From: Lachnospiraceae bacterium 3-1
GTDB taxonomy: Bacteria > Bacillota > Clostridia > Lachnospirales > Lachnospiraceae
NCBI GenBank assembly: GCA_000403255.2
Contig: KE159592.1
Span: 62,001 to 126,000 of the forward strand
Direction of reading: 5' to 3'
Length of the DNA: 64,000 nucleotides
The position numbers and the translations under genes were made by a program. Below, piece by piece: positions 1 to 9,336 of the stretch (position 1 is its first letter; every line of letters begins with the position of its first letter). The notes under the pieces are model-generated. The model saw only the letters and a list, made by a program, of their open reading frames with translations, did not search any database and was not told the DNA's origin.

Positions 1-1
1 G

Positions 2-880
<879 letters not shown>

Positions 881-904
881 ATAAAAATATCATTTCACAG
901 GAAG

Positions 905-942
905 AAAACACCTCTGTTCGCGTAATGGGCAGAGGTGTTTTT
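905..942 (+). terminator. Intrinsic terminator after ilvC
   Basis: A 12-bp perfect stem (AAAACACCTCTG at 905-916 with CAGAGGTGTTTT at 930-941) closes a 13-nt loop and runs into a short T stretch. It starts 25 bp after the ilvC stop. Confidence 0.85.
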
Positions 943-1082
943 GACATCGGCGAACTAGATAAAATAAGGGCTACAGCGTTTGAGGAAGGAAATTTCAAAA
1001 AATTTTCTACATATTTGTGCATAGCATGTTTTTTTGTTTTATGTTATAGTCAAGGCAACTGAAAGAGAGAAGGGAGAATAAG

Positions 1083-1571
1083 ATGACAAATAGTGAATTA
1101 TTATCTGCATTATCTGGGATGATGGATGATAAATTACAGCCGTTAAAAGATGATGTGCAGATACTGAAAGAAGAAGCAAAAGAGATCAGGGAAGATACGG
1201 AAGAATTGAAAAAAGATGTGAAGGTACTGAAAGAAGAAGTAAAAGAGATCAGAGAAGATACGGAAGCATTGAAAAAAGATGTGAAGATACTGAAAGAAGA
1301 AGTAAAAGAGATCAGGGAAGATACGGAAGTATTGAAGAAAGATGTAGAACATATAGATGATGCCGTACAGATTTTAAAAGATGGTATTTTGGTTTTGAAT
1401 TTGAAAATGGAAAACGATATTTCACCACGTTTACACACAATTGAGGAATGTTATACTTCTACCTTTTATCGTTACAGGGATGGAATTGTTCAGTTAGATA
1501 AAATGCAAACTGATGTAGATGTATTAAAAAGCGTAGTGAGAGATCATAGTCAAAAAATGCAAAAGATTTAA
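1083..1571 (+). CDS. Coiled-coil protein with three 21-residue tandem repeats
   Basis: 162-residue charged protein with no signal peptide or membrane segment. Residues 28-90 are three consecutive near-identical 21-residue units (LKEEVKEIREDTEALKKDVKI type). 21 residues equals three heptads, so a continuous parallel coiled coil is expected. The repeat is also present in the DNA as 63-bp units at 1164-1226, 1227-1289 and 1290-1352, suggesting recent expansion by slippage or unequal recombination. The N-terminus (MTNSELLSALSGMMDDKLQPL) and C-terminus (DVDVLKSVVRDHSQKMQKI) look like helical caps. A GGGAG ribosome site precedes the ATG. The gene appears monocistronic. Function is unknown; I do not recognise a family. 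Confidence 0.75.
   Translation: MTNSELLSALSGMMDDKLQPLKDDVQILKEEAKEIREDTEELKKDVKVLKEEVKEIREDTEALKKDVKILKEEVKEIREDTEVLKKDVEHIDDAVQILKDGILVLNLKMENDISPRLHTIEECYTSTFYRYRDGIVQLDKMQTDVDVLKSVVRDHSQKMQKI
1164..1352 (+). repeat. Three tandem 63-bp coding repeats
   Basis: Three head-to-tail copies of a 63-bp unit encode 21-residue heptad-compatible repeats in the coiled-coil gene. They differ by only a few substitutions. Confidence 0.85.
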
Positions 1572-1665
1572 TTCCGTAAGCAACTCTAAAATATACGGTT
1601 CAACATTCAATTACGTATATTCAAAATCAATGGATTTCTTTGTTATTACGAAGGAATTGTTAAAA

Positions 1666-2562
1666 TTATAAGTGATATTCTTCATAAAAATCAATAAAAT
1701 GTTTCAGTGATTTGGAGATTTTGGCATCTTTCTTATAGGCAAAACCTACGAATCGTTTAGGAATTGGAAGATTCAGTGGGATTTCTACTAGAGATCCGAT
1801 TTTTAATTCATTTTGGACAAAATCACGAATGGCACAACCTATGCCCAGGCCGATTTTGGACATTTCAATCAAAAGATCCATGTTGGAGACTTCAATGATA
1901 TCTTGGATGATTGTTTGGCTATTTTGGAAATAGTTGTCGATGTATTGGCGTGTCATATTTTCTTTGTCCAAAAGCAGTAGAGTGGAATTTTGCAATATAT
2001 ATTGCTTTTCTACACCACGGATCTTTAAATTACGTAGGTAATCCTTGGAAGCAACAAAAATGTCTTCAATTTCCCGAAGGGGGTAAAAATCAATATTTTT
2101 AAAAAGCTCTGGTTTGCCAATGAGTCCAATATCCAGTTTCCCATCTTCCAAAAGCTTTAAAGTTTGGTGGGTGGAATGACAGGCAATTGAGATATTTATG
2201 TGAGGATATTTTTTAATGAAATCCCGTAGATAAGGAAGCAGAATATATTTGCATAAAGTGGAGCTGACGCCAATGGTCAGATTTCCTATCCCCAATGCAA
2301 TGGAACGGCGTAGTTTTTCCTCTCCTGAGGTAAGGGTTTCAAAAGCAGATTTTACATGGGCGTATAGAAGTTCTCCTTCTGAAGTGAGGGTAACTCCTCG
2401 GGAGCTACGGTCAAATAGCTTTACACCTATATTTTCTTCTAGTTTTTGAATGGACTTGCTGATGGCAGGCTGACTAATATACAGTTCTTTTGCAGCTTTT
2501 GAAATATTTCCGGTATTGGCAACCGCATAAAAAATCCGGTAAGAGGAAAGATTTTGTTCCAT
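1666..2562 (-). CDS. LysR-family transcriptional regulator (probable leuCD regulator)
   Basis: 298 residues, the normal LysR length. The N-terminal winged helix-turn-helix is clear: residues 1-60 contain SKAAKELYISQPAISKSIQKLEE and the KLFDRSSRGVTLTSEGE wing. The rest is the two-lobed effector-binding domain (for example LTIGVSSTLCKYILLPYLRDFIKKYP). It is transcribed divergently from leuC with 115 bp between the start codons, the usual arrangement for a LysR protein controlling its neighbour. Regulation of leuCD is inferred from that arrangement; the co-inducer is unknown. The leuC promoter has a good -10 but no recognisable -35, as expected for an activator-dependent promoter. Confidence 0.9.
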   Translation of the reverse strand: MEQNLSSYRIFYAVANTGNISKAAKELYISQPAISKSIQKLEENIGVKLFDRSSRGVTLTSEGELLYAHVKSAFETLTSGEEKLRRSIALGIGNLTIGVSSTLCKYILLPYLRDFIKKYPHINISIACHSTHQTLKLLEDGKLDIGLIGKPELFKNIDFYPLREIEDIFVASKDYLRNLKIRGVEKQYILQNSTLLLLDKENMTRQYIDNYFQNSQTIIQDIIEVSNMDLLIEMSKIGLGIGCAIRDFVQNELKIGSLVEIPLNLPIPKRFVGFAYKKDAKISKSLKHFIDFYEEYHL

Positions 2563-2677
2563 GATATCACCACCTATAACTATAAATTATAATAATTATA
2601 TTTATTATGTATTTCTATTATACTATGTAATATGGTAAAATAGCAAGCAGAAAGAAAAGAATAGGAGGATTGTAATA
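2563..2677. promoter_or_regulatory. Divergent LysR/leuC intergenic control region
   Basis: AT-rich. Contains an imperfect palindrome around 2581-2604 (TATAAATTATAATAATTATA and following bases), a plausible leuC -10 TATACT at 2619-2624 with no good -35 at 17-bp spacing, and the leuC ribosome site AGGAGG at 2663-2668. The palindrome is the most likely LysR site; this is inference. Confidence 0.5.
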
Positions 2678-3949
2678 ATGGGAATGACGATGACGCAGAA
2701 AATTCTGGCGGCAGCAGCAGGACTTCCAGAAGTAAAAGCAGGGCAGTTAATAGAAGCAGAGTTGGACTTGGTACTTGGAAATGATATTACTGCACCAGTA
2801 GCAATACATGAGATGGATAAATTTGCAGTGGATGGAGTTTTTCACAAAGATAAAATTGCTTTAGTTATGGATCATTTTGTACCAAACAAAGATATCAAAT
2901 CGGCGCAGCATTGTAAATGTGTTCGGGAATTTGCCTGCAAACATGAAATTAGCAATTATTTTGATGTGGGAGAGATGGGAATTGAACATGCTCTTCTTCC
3001 GGAAAAAGGACTTACCGTAGCAGGCGATGTAATAATTGGGGCAGATTCTCATACTTGCACCTACGGAGCATTGGGAGCTTTTTCTACTGGTGTAGGAAGT
3101 ACAGATATGGCAGCTGGAATGGCTACAGGAAAAGCGTGGTTTAAAGTTCCGTCCGCAATTAAGTTTAACCTTATTGGGAAATTGCCAAAATGGGTAAGTG
3201 GAAAGGATATTATTTTGCATATCATTGGCATGATTGGAGTAGATGGAGCTTTGTATAAATCTATGGAATTTACTGGGGAGGGAATTAGCAGCCTTTCTAT
3301 GGATGACCGATTTACAATTGCTAATATGGCCATTGAGGCAGGTGGAAAGAATGGAATTTTTCCTGTAGATGAGAAAGCCATTAATTATATGAAAGAGCAT
3401 TCTAGCCGGGAATTCAAAGTATATGAAGCCGATGAAGATGCTCAATATGATGCGGAGTATACCATTGATTTGAGTACTCTTAAACCTACAATAGCATTTC
3501 CGCATTTACCAGAAAATACAAAGACGATTGATCAGGTGGAGGAAATTTTTATTGACCAGGTAGTAATTGGATCTTGCACGAATGGACGTTTAGATGACTT
3601 ACGTACAGCGGCAGAGGTGCTAAAAGGAAAGAAAATAGCAAAGGGAATACGATGCATTGTGATTCCTGCTACGCAAAAGATTTATTTGGAAGCAATGGAG
3701 GAAGGACTTCTTAAAATATTTATACAAGCTGGTGCAATTGTGAGTACACCCACTTGCGGTCCCTGTCTGGGAGGCTATATGGGAATACTGGCAGAAGGGG
3801 AACGCTGTGTGTCGACTACGAATCGGAATTTTGTAGGGCGTATGGGACATGTAGAATCAGAAATATACCTTGCAAGCCCAGCAGTAGCGGCAGCTAGTGC
3901 TGTTACTGGTAAAATTTCAGCGCCAGAACAGGAGGAAAATAGATCATGA
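2678..3949 (+). CDS. leuC: 3-isopropylmalate dehydratase, large subunit
   Basis: 423 residues, the length of the LeuC2/HacA-like class rather than the ~465-residue enterobacterial LeuC. With LeuD it isomerises 2-isopropylmalate to 3-isopropylmalate in leucine synthesis. Aconitase-family features are visible: [33 protein letters not shown] and [10 protein letters not shown], whose cysteines hold the [4Fe-4S] cluster. The start ATG has an ideal AGGAGG at 2663-2668. The C-terminus overlaps leuD by 4 bp (ATGA), so the two subunits are translationally coupled. The shorter LeuC2 type can overlap in substrate range with homoaconitase/citraconate relatives, but the context argues for leucine. Confidence 0.95.
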   Translation: MGMTMTQKILAAAAGLPEVKAGQLIEAELDLVLGNDITAPVAIHEMDKFAVDGVFHKDKIALVMDHFVPNKDIKSAQHCKCVREFACKHEISNYFDVGEMGIEHALLPEKGLTVAGDVIIGADSHTCTYGALGAFSTGVGSTDMAAGMATGKAWFKVPSAIKFNLIGKLPKWVSGKDIILHIIGMIGVDGALYKSMEFTGEGISSLSMDDRFTIANMAIEAGGKNGIFPVDEKAINYMKEHSSREFKVYEADEDAQYDAEYTIDLSTLKPTIAFPHLPENTKTIDQVEEIFIDQVVIGSCTNGRLDDLRTAAEVLKGKKIAKGIRCIVIPATQKIYLEAMEEGLLKIFIQAGAIVSTPTCGPCLGGYMGILAEGERCVSTTNRNFVGRMGHVESEIYLASPAVAAASAVTGKISAPEQEENRS

Positions 3950-4446
3950 AAGCCAATGGAACAGTGTTTAAATATGGAGATAACGTAGATACAGATGTGA
4001 TTATTCCAGCAAGATACCTGAATTCTTCTGACCCAAAAGAATTGGCATCTCATTGTATGGAAGATATTGACAAGGATTTTGTAAACCGAGTAAAAACTGG
4101 AGATTTGATTGTAGCAGATAAGAACTTTGGATGTGGTTCCTCCAGGGAACATGCTCCGATTGCTATTAAAGCAGCAGGAGTAAGTTGTGTAATTGCAGAG
4201 ACTTTTGCAAGAATTTTCTATCGGAATGCTATCAATATTGGACTTCCCATTATTGAATGCCCAGAGGCCGCTGAGGGCATTGAAGATGGGGATGAGGTAG
4301 AAGTTGATTTTGACAGCGGAATTATCACTAACAAAACAAAGGGAACCACTTTCCAAGGACAGGCATTCCCAGAATTTATGCAGAAAATCATCAAAGCGGA
4401 AGGTTTGATTAATTATATTAACCAGAAAGATTCTGCAGATAATTAA
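3946..4446 (+). CDS. leuD: 3-isopropylmalate dehydratase, small subunit
   Basis: 166 residues, the typical small-subunit length for the LeuC2/LeuD2 pair. Shows [17 protein letters not shown] near the N-terminus and the diagnostic [19 protein letters not shown] swivel-domain motif. Starts inside the leuC stop codon (4-bp overlap). Its 3' end overlaps the convergent AP2/HNH-like gene by 29 bp, so there is no room for a separate terminator between them. No leuA or leuB is adjacent. Confidence 0.95.
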   Translation: MKANGTVFKYGDNVDTDVIIPARYLNSSDPKELASHCMEDIDKDFVNRVKTGDLIVADKNFGCGSSREHAPIAIKAAGVSCVIAETFARIFYRNAINIGLPIIECPEAAEGIEDGDEVEVDFDSGIITNKTKGTTFQGQAFPEFMQKIIKAEGLINYINQKDSADN

Positions 4447-5230
4447 TATATTTTTCTGAAATTTTTATTTGGCTGTAGATTTCGGCATATTGACGGGGTG
4501 AATAGTGCTCCAGGTAATTTGCCTGGAAATTTTTAGAGATGCCATGCTTTTTTGCCAAATCTACAGCTTTATTGTAGGCTATTGCAGCTTTTTCTTCATT
4601 TTGGTAGGTTCCTACTATGTAATTTCCATTGACATGAATCTGTACTTTATAAGCTTCTCCTCGCGAGGAGGAAATTTTTGTCACACCATAGTATTTGTTG
4701 ACGATTACAATATTAGAATAACGGTAATCGGTGGGGTCTTCGTTGACGAAATAATAATCTCGTCCAGCAACGGCATAATTTTTAATGCCATAACGGGAAA
4801 GAATATTAATCTGCATCCCATAATCGCTGACAAAGAGATGTCCTTGCCTGCGCATGATTTTGTGGCTGGAATAATAAAATAAATCGTCAATGTCGAATTT
4901 TAATTCGTCTGATTTTGAAATATAGTAAATGAAATAATTATTCCTCAAATAGATTGGATTTTTAAAATAAATAAGATTATCCCGAAAATTCAACAAAGAA
5001 ATCACTTTACCAAAACTTAAAATAGTAGGGAGTGAGAAAGCGTCTTCAAAAGAGATGGAAGTATTTCCAAGTAACTGGACAGCTTCCTGGTAAGCAAGAT
5101 TTGCGTTCTCCTCGGTATCAAAGCTGCCAAGAGATATATGTTTGCTTCGATAAGTGATGCTAGCACGATAATATGCAGTTCCATTTTTTTTGTAAGCAAT
5201 ATAGACACCTGGCAGCATGAGATCCTCCAT
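4418..5230 (-). CDS. AP2-domain protein with degenerate HNH-like core
   Basis: 270 residues. Two AP2-like DNA-binding segments are visible: residues about 6-53 ([36 protein letters not shown]) and about 186-236 ([36 protein letters not shown]). Directly before the second lies [21 protein letters not shown], which aligns by eye with the HNH homing-endonuclease pattern GNPLDNR..NL.IVN, but the catalytic histidines are absent. The protein therefore looks like a domesticated or decayed HNH-AP2 homing endonuclease that may still bind DNA. The middle region ([26 protein letters not shown]) is unassigned. It is convergent with leuD and overlaps its end. Function unknown; the family assignment is from motif pattern only. 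Confidence 0.7.
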   Translation of the reverse strand: MEDLMLPGVYIAYKKNGTAYYRASITYRSKHISLGSFDTEENANLAYQEAVQLLGNTSISFEDAFSLPTILSFGKVISLLNFRDNLIYFKNPIYLRNNYFIYYISKSDELKFDIDDLFYYSSHKIMRRQGHLFVSDYGMQINILSRYGIKNYAVAGRDYYFVNEDPTDYRYSNIVIVNKYYGVTKISSSRGEAYKVQIHVNGNYIVGTYQNEEKAAIAYNKAVDLAKKHGISKNFQANYLEHYSPRQYAEIYSQIKISEKYINYLQNLSG

Positions 5231-5367
5231 AAATCATATTTCCATGTATTTTTTCGGTAAAAAAATACAAAATAAGTATATCACAAAAATGCAGAAACGC
5301 AAGTTTTTGGGATAGTGGAAATGAAATGGTAAATTATGGAAAAGTCAAATGGAAAAGAGGAACGATT

Positions 5368-6165
5368 ATGTTGACAATTCAAAACTTACTAAAGAAGGTA
5401 TATTGTTGTATTCGAAATATATCTAAAAAATCCTATCGGAATTGCGCAGTCCTTGTTTCTGGTTTTTCGGTATTTGCAATGGTTTCCCTGAATACCAACG
5501 GATTTGGCGGTGCAGGAAAAAACAAAAGTGTGGTGGAGTGCAGCAGTATGAGAAACGTGGAGGAAATTCAATCGGAAAATCCAGAGTCAGAGAATGCCGC
5601 TGTCAGTGACTTTGCAGCTTCCTGCAAACAGGTAATAGAATCAGAACAGAATAAAATTAAAGAGGCGGAAAAAGCCCAGATAGAGAAACGAGAGGTGGTT
5701 GCCGTGTGTGCCAGCATAGAGCCGATACACAATGAAGTCCAAAAACTTCCGGTAAACCCATATGGGGGAATTATCATTTCCCAGGAAGATTATGAAGCGC
5801 TTCTTCGAATTGTACAGGCAGAAGCAGGAGGAGAGGATGAACAGGGAAGAATTCTAGTAGCAGAGGTCATTTTAAATAGGGTATTGGCAGAGGAATTTGC
5901 GTCTACAGTATATGATGTGATTTTTGAGAAAAGCGGTGGAAGCTCACAGTTTGCTCCCACTGCTGATGGACGGTATTATTCCGTTGAGGTAACACAGAGT
6001 ACCATTGAGGCAGTGGAAAAGGCAATTCATGAAGAAGATTTATCCCAGGGGGCATTATTTTTCTCCGCTAGAAGAAAAGCCAATCCAAATGATATGGCAT
6101 GGTTTGATAATAATTTAACCTGGTTGTTTCAGTATGGAGGACATGAATTTTATACGCTTCCTTGA
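5368..6165 (+). CDS. Cell wall hydrolase, SleB-type
   Basis: 265 residues from the ATG at 5368, chosen because GAGGAA lies just upstream; an in-frame ATG at 5326 has a poorer site. Residues about 25-45 (CAVLVSGFSVFAMVSLNTNGF) form a signal/anchor segment, followed by a low-complexity charged linker. The C-terminal ~130 residues are the SleB hydrolase domain: DYEALLRIVQAEAGGEDEQGRILVAEVILNRV with the catalytic-type glutamate, FQYGGHEFYTLP at the end. Family members cleave spore cortex or vegetative peptidoglycan after export. Whether this one acts in germination or growth cannot be told from sequence; it stands alone between convergent and forward genes. Confidence 0.88.
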   Translation: MLTIQNLLKKVYCCIRNISKKSYRNCAVLVSGFSVFAMVSLNTNGFGGAGKNKSVVECSSMRNVEEIQSENPESENAAVSDFAASCKQVIESEQNKIKEAEKAQIEKREVVAVCASIEPIHNEVQKLPVNPYGGIIISQEDYEALLRIVQAEAGGEDEQGRILVAEVILNRVLAEEFASTVYDVIFEKSGGSSQFAPTADGRYYSVEVTQSTIEAVEKAIHEEDLSQGALFFSARRKANPNDMAWFDNNLTWLFQYGGHEFYTLP

Positions 6166-6190
6166 ATATTAAAATTGTAAGGTGTGACAA

Positions 6191-6219
6191 TTGACAGAAA
6201 AGAGGAAAACTTTTATAAT
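6191..6219 (+). promoter_or_regulatory. Consensus sigma-A promoter of thrC
   Basis: TTGACA at 6191-6196, exactly 17 bp spacer, TATAAT at 6214-6219: a perfect match to the housekeeping consensus. Predicted start of transcription is about 6226, inside the inverted repeat described next. Confidence 0.9.
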
Positions 6220-6220
6220 G

Positions 6221-6247
6221 GGGGTGTCTTTAGAATTTGGACACCCC
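6221..6247 (+). promoter_or_regulatory. Inverted repeat overlapping thrC transcription start (operator candidate)
   Basis: GGGGTGTC at 6221-6228 and GACACCCC at 6240-6247 are perfect inverted arms separated by 11 nt. There is no T tract after it and the predicted +1 falls within the left arm, so it is unlikely to be a terminator or an RNA hairpin of the thrC message. A repressor operator is the simplest reading. This is inference. Confidence 0.5.
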
Positions 6248-6285
6248 TATATCAGTATAAAGAAAAATAAAGGATGGAATATAGT

Positions 6286-7767
6286 ATGCTATATGTAAGT
6301 ACAAGAAATGAGGAAGAGAAGGCAACTGCTTCTCAAGCGATTTTAAAAGGGCTGGCAGCAGACGGAGGATTGTTTGTGCCAGAAAAAATACCCACATTGG
6401 ATCTTTCAGTGGAGAAATTGACATCCATGACATACCAGGAGACAGCCTATGAGGTTATGAAATTGTTTTTAACTGATTTTACAGAGGAAGAGTTAAAGGG
6501 CTGTATTCAGAATGCGTATGATGAGAAATTTGATTCGAAAGAAATTGCGCCTTTGAAGAAGGCAGGAGATGTTTGTTTTTTGGAACTATTCCATGGGGCT
6601 ACCATTGCGTTTAAAGATATGGCCCTTTCAATTTTACCACATCTTATGATTACTGCTGCAAAGAAAAATCAGATAGAAAATGAGATTGTTATTTTAACTG
6701 CAACTTCAGGAGATACTGGGAAAGCAGCGTTGGCAGGATTTGCTGATGTAAAAGGGACAAAAATCATTGTTTTTTATCCTAAGGATGGAGTGAGTCCTAT
6801 TCAACAGAAGCAAATGGTAACTCAGAAGGGAGACAATACATTTGTAGTAGGGATTAATGGGAATTTTGACCAAGCCCAGACTGGCGTAAAACAGATGTTT
6901 TCAGACAAAGAATTGGGCAAAGCGATGGAAACAGCAGGATATCAATTCTCATCGGCCAATTCTATCAATATTGGACGGCTGGTTCCTCAGATTGTATATT
7001 ATGTTTATGCTTATGCAAAAATGGTACAGTTGGGAGAGATTAAGAACAAAGAAGTAATAAATGTGGTGGTTCCTACCGGAAATTTTGGTAATATACTAGC
7101 TGCATTTTATGCAAAAAATATGGGGCTTCCCATTGGCAAGCTTATTTGTGCTTCCAATGAAAATAAAGTATTATATGATTTCTTTACCACAGGTACATAT
7201 GACAGAAACCGAGAATTTGTGTTGACTTCTTCTCCATCTATGGATATTTTGATCTCCAGTAATTTAGAACGGTTGATTTACCGAATTGCAGGAAACAATT
7301 CTGAGAAAAATCAGTCATTGATGAAAGATCTGCAGGAGAATGGATCATATGAGATTACAGCAGAAATGAAAGAGCAGCTTTTGGATTTTTATGGAAATTA
7401 TGCCAGTGAAGAAGAAACGGCTTCTATTATTAGAGAAGTTTACAGGGAACATAATTATATTGTGGATACCCATACCGGAGTTGCAGCTGCCGTATATAAA
7501 AAATATCAGGAAGAAACAGGGGATACAGCAAAAACAGTCATTGCATCTACGGCAAGCCCTTACAAATTCACAAGAAGTGTGATGTCAGCCATTGATGAAA
7601 AATATAATGATAAGCCAGACTTTGCTTTGATAGATGAGCTTGCAGTTTTGTCAGGGGTAAAAGTGCCACAAGCGATTGAAGATATCCGCACAGCGCCAGT
7701 GCTTCATAAGACAATATGTGAAATAGAAGAAATGCAGACTACAGTAAAGAAATTTTTGAATATATAG
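6286..7767 (+). CDS. thrC: Threonine synthase
   Basis: PLP enzyme converting O-phosphohomoserine to threonine. Start set at ATG 6286 because AAGGA at 6270-6274 overlaps the upstream ATG (6274) but is well placed for 6286; this gives 493 residues, normal for the long bacterial class. Seen: N-terminal YVSTRNEEEKATASQAILKGLAADGGLFVPE, the PLP-lysine motif HGATIAFKDMAL (Lys110), the phosphate-binding TATSGDTGKAALAGFADV and PTGNFGNILAAFYAKNMGLP. It has its own consensus promoter and is followed by a terminator at 7841. No hom or thrB is adjacent. Confidence 0.96.
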   Translation: MLYVSTRNEEEKATASQAILKGLAADGGLFVPEKIPTLDLSVEKLTSMTYQETAYEVMKLFLTDFTEEELKGCIQNAYDEKFDSKEIAPLKKAGDVCFLELFHGATIAFKDMALSILPHLMITAAKKNQIENEIVILTATSGDTGKAALAGFADVKGTKIIVFYPKDGVSPIQQKQMVTQKGDNTFVVGINGNFDQAQTGVKQMFSDKELGKAMETAGYQFSSANSINIGRLVPQIVYYVYAYAKMVQLGEIKNKEVINVVVPTGNFGNILAAFYAKNMGLPIGKLICASNENKVLYDFFTTGTYDRNREFVLTSSPSMDILISSNLERLIYRIAGNNSEKNQSLMKDLQENGSYEITAEMKEQLLDFYGNYASEEETASIIREVYREHNYIVDTHTGVAAAVYKKYQEETGDTAKTVIASTASPYKFTRSVMSAIDEKYNDKPDFALIDELAVLSGVKVPQAIEDIRTAPVLHKTICEIEEMQTTVKKFLNI

Positions 7768-7840
7768 GATTAAGGTATCAAAAGTATCTTTGGCGCTACA
7801 CGTCCTTTTGGCACCTTAATCTATATAGGCTGAAATTAGA

Positions 7841-7873
7841 AACAGGTTCCTCATTATGAGGAACCTGTTTTGT
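7841..7873 (+). terminator. Terminator after thrC
   Basis: Nearly continuous palindrome: AACAGGTTCCTCAT at 7841-7854 and ATGAGGAACCTGTT at 7856-7869, followed by TTGTT. Strong hairpin with U-rich tail, 74 bp after the thrC stop. Confidence 0.85.
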
Positions 7874-8005
7874 TATTCTATAGGAAAGACCTTGTCGCGC
7901 TGACGCGTGAAGGCATCTTTCCTATAGAATAACAAAAGTTCTTATTGCACTGCGGCGAGCATGAAACCTGTCGCAGGCAAAGAATCCTGCAAAGCAGGAT
8001 TCTTT
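7868..8005. repeat. Cluster of inverted repeats between convergent genes
   Basis: Two further strong hairpins follow the thrC terminator: a perfect 21-bp inverted repeat (7868-7888 with 7917-7937) whose left arm shares the T tract of the first terminator, and a perfect 12-bp pair (AAAGAATCCTGC 7979-7990, GCAGGATTCTTT 7994-8005) just beyond the stop of the minus-strand CheX-like gene. Between them is a weaker CTGCG/CGCAG stem. The last two probably stop minus-strand transcription. This accounts for the whole 239-bp gap. Confidence 0.65.
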
Positions 8006-8006
8006 C

Positions 8007-8894
8007 TTAAGATGTGACAGAAAATATAAAGTTCACCGTTCCAAAAGAATAAATGACAGGAAGCAGATAAGAAGGCGCTTCTGTCGACAAAATAGAATTC
8101 TCATGATCTTCTGGGGGTTGTAAGTGCAGTTCTAATGTGTAGTCATTGGACATATTTACAGAAAATAATCCATTATGTAAGTTTAAAAAGTCTTCCATGG
8201 AAGCACTGACATATTCATCAAATGTTTCAAATTCATCATCTACATATCTGCTTGCAAAAGCAATAGCAGTTTCAGAATCCATATCAAGCGCTGACAAAAA
8301 AGCAAAGTCTCCCTCTACTTTCTGGGACACACAAAAGTTTGTAGGAACTTCTGGTAAAGTCATAATATTCAATGGTGTAAAATCCTCTCCAATAAAACGT
8401 ACCAGATTGTTAAAAAGGAGCGTAAGGTAAGAAGTAATATTTTGAGTATCAGGCAAATCTTCTGGAAGATATAGATTGGTAAGAAGTTTGTCTACCATAT
8501 CTTTTTGTTCTTCCATCATATCTAATTCGTAGATTTCATATTCGGATTTATATTCTGTAATCAGATTTTCTAATTCAATATGTGTTACTATTTTTTTATC
8601 TACTAAAATTTGCCCAAGTAACATGTAATTAGGAAGCTGAATGGTTAGCAGTTTGTCCACTTGTTCGGGAGTGAGATAGCCAAGTTCCACGGCAAGCTCT
8701 CCAAAACGTTTGTCATAATGTGTTTGTGTAATATAGACATCTGCAACTTCGCTTGCTGACATATATCCAGAATGAATTGCCAGAGTACCGAATTTTTTGT
8801 GGGTAGAGGACTGAACTTTTAATGCCTCAATGAGCTGTTCAGGAGTGATTACTCCTTTATTAAGCAAAAAATTACCAAAAAACTGCGTATGCAT
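8007..8894 (-). CDS. CheX-like protein with N-terminal MshEN-type repeats
   Basis: 295 residues, soluble. Residues 1-110 contain repeated short helical units (FGNFLLNKGVITPEQLIEAL; FGTLAIHSGYMSASEVADV; FGELAVELGYLTPEQVDKLL; LGQILVDKKIVTHIELENL) like the MshEN/GspE N-terminal fold, which in other proteins binds nucleotides such as c-di-GMP. The C-terminal ~150 residues resemble the CheX/CheC phosphatase fold (FLSALDMDSETAIAFASRYVDDEF, then SMEDFLNLHNG and a late PP). The usual ExxN catalytic pair appears as DxxN, so phosphatase activity is uncertain. It lies 5 bp after a cheY-type gene, so it probably acts with that receiver. Confidence 0.65.
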   Translation of the reverse strand: MHTQFFGNFLLNKGVITPEQLIEALKVQSSTHKKFGTLAIHSGYMSASEVADVYITQTHYDKRFGELAVELGYLTPEQVDKLLTIQLPNYMLLGQILVDKKIVTHIELENLITEYKSEYEIYELDMMEEQKDMVDKLLTNLYLPEDLPDTQNITSYLTLLFNNLVRFIGEDFTPLNIMTLPEVPTNFCVSQKVEGDFAFLSALDMDSETAIAFASRYVDDEFETFDEYVSASMEDFLNLHNGLFSVNMSNDYTLELHLQPPEDHENSILSTEAPSYLLPVIYSFGTVNFIFSVTS

Positions 8895-8899
8895 AACTC

Positions 8900-9271
8900 T
8901 TATCTCCCTTCAAAACGTCCTTTTATAATTTCTGCAATTGCAGAAGAAGAGAAAGGCTTCTGTACAAAATCACGTGCTCCTTCTAAAATGGCATTCTTTA
9001 ATTGTGTCTGAGTGCCAACGGATGAAACAACAACGATATATGCTTTGGGATCAAAACCGCGGATATCACGGATTGCCTCTACACCATCTTTTATAGGCAT
9101 AACTATGTCCAAAAAAGAAAGGTCTGGCTGATGTTCCTTATACAGGTCAAATGCTTCCTGGCCATTAGAAGCCTCTATAAAATTATCGTAGCCACATTTT
9201 TTGATGATGTCTTTTAACTGTTTTCTTGCCAGAACAGAATCATCACAGATTAATATTTTTCTGTTTTCCAT
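8900..9271 (-). CDS. Single-domain response regulator (CheY-like)
   Basis: 123 residues, a stand-alone receiver domain. Acidic pocket ICDDSV near residue 10, phosphoacceptor Asp in LSFLDIVMPIKDG (about residue 56), conserved Ser in VVVSSVG and Lys in FVQKPF. No output domain, so it works by protein contact. It is the first gene of a two-gene unit with the CheX-like protein (5-bp gap). No other chemotaxis or flagellar gene is in the window, so the partner kinase is elsewhere and the process it controls is unknown. Confidence 0.88.
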   Translation of the reverse strand: MENRKILICDDSVLARKQLKDIIKKCGYDNFIEASNGQEAFDLYKEHQPDLSFLDIVMPIKDGVEAIRDIRGFDPKAYIVVVSSVGTQTQLKNAILEGARDFVQKPFSSSAIAEIIKGRFEGR

Positions 9272-9307
9272 TCGAATCGCTCCTTGCTGGTTGATTTATA
9301 TATTTTA

Positions 9308-9336
9308 ATTCTACACTAAGTGGTTGGAAGTTTCAA
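9308..9336 (-). promoter_or_regulatory. Probable promoter of the cheY-like operon
   Basis: On the minus strand TTGAAA (9336-9331), 17-bp spacer, TAGAAT (9313-9308): good sigma-A match, about 37 bp upstream of the start codon. Confidence 0.65.

Noticed and set aside
1007-1438. Minus-strand 143-codon frame opposite the coiled-coil gene
   Set aside because: Shadow of the repetitive Glu/Lys codons of the true gene; low-complexity Ser/Phe composition.
2563-2677. T-box leaders before leuC, thrC or pheA
   Set aside because: No T-box consensus (AGGGTGGNACCGCG-like) or specifier stem-loop seen; the leuC and thrC leaders are too short.
2861-3505. Minus-strand 214-codon frame opposite leuC
   Set aside because: Antisense shadow of a well-supported enzyme gene, with no family resemblance.
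6220-6248. Terminator for the SleB-like gene
   Set aside because: The inverted repeat has no T tract and sits downstream of a perfect promoter at its start site; an operator is more likely.
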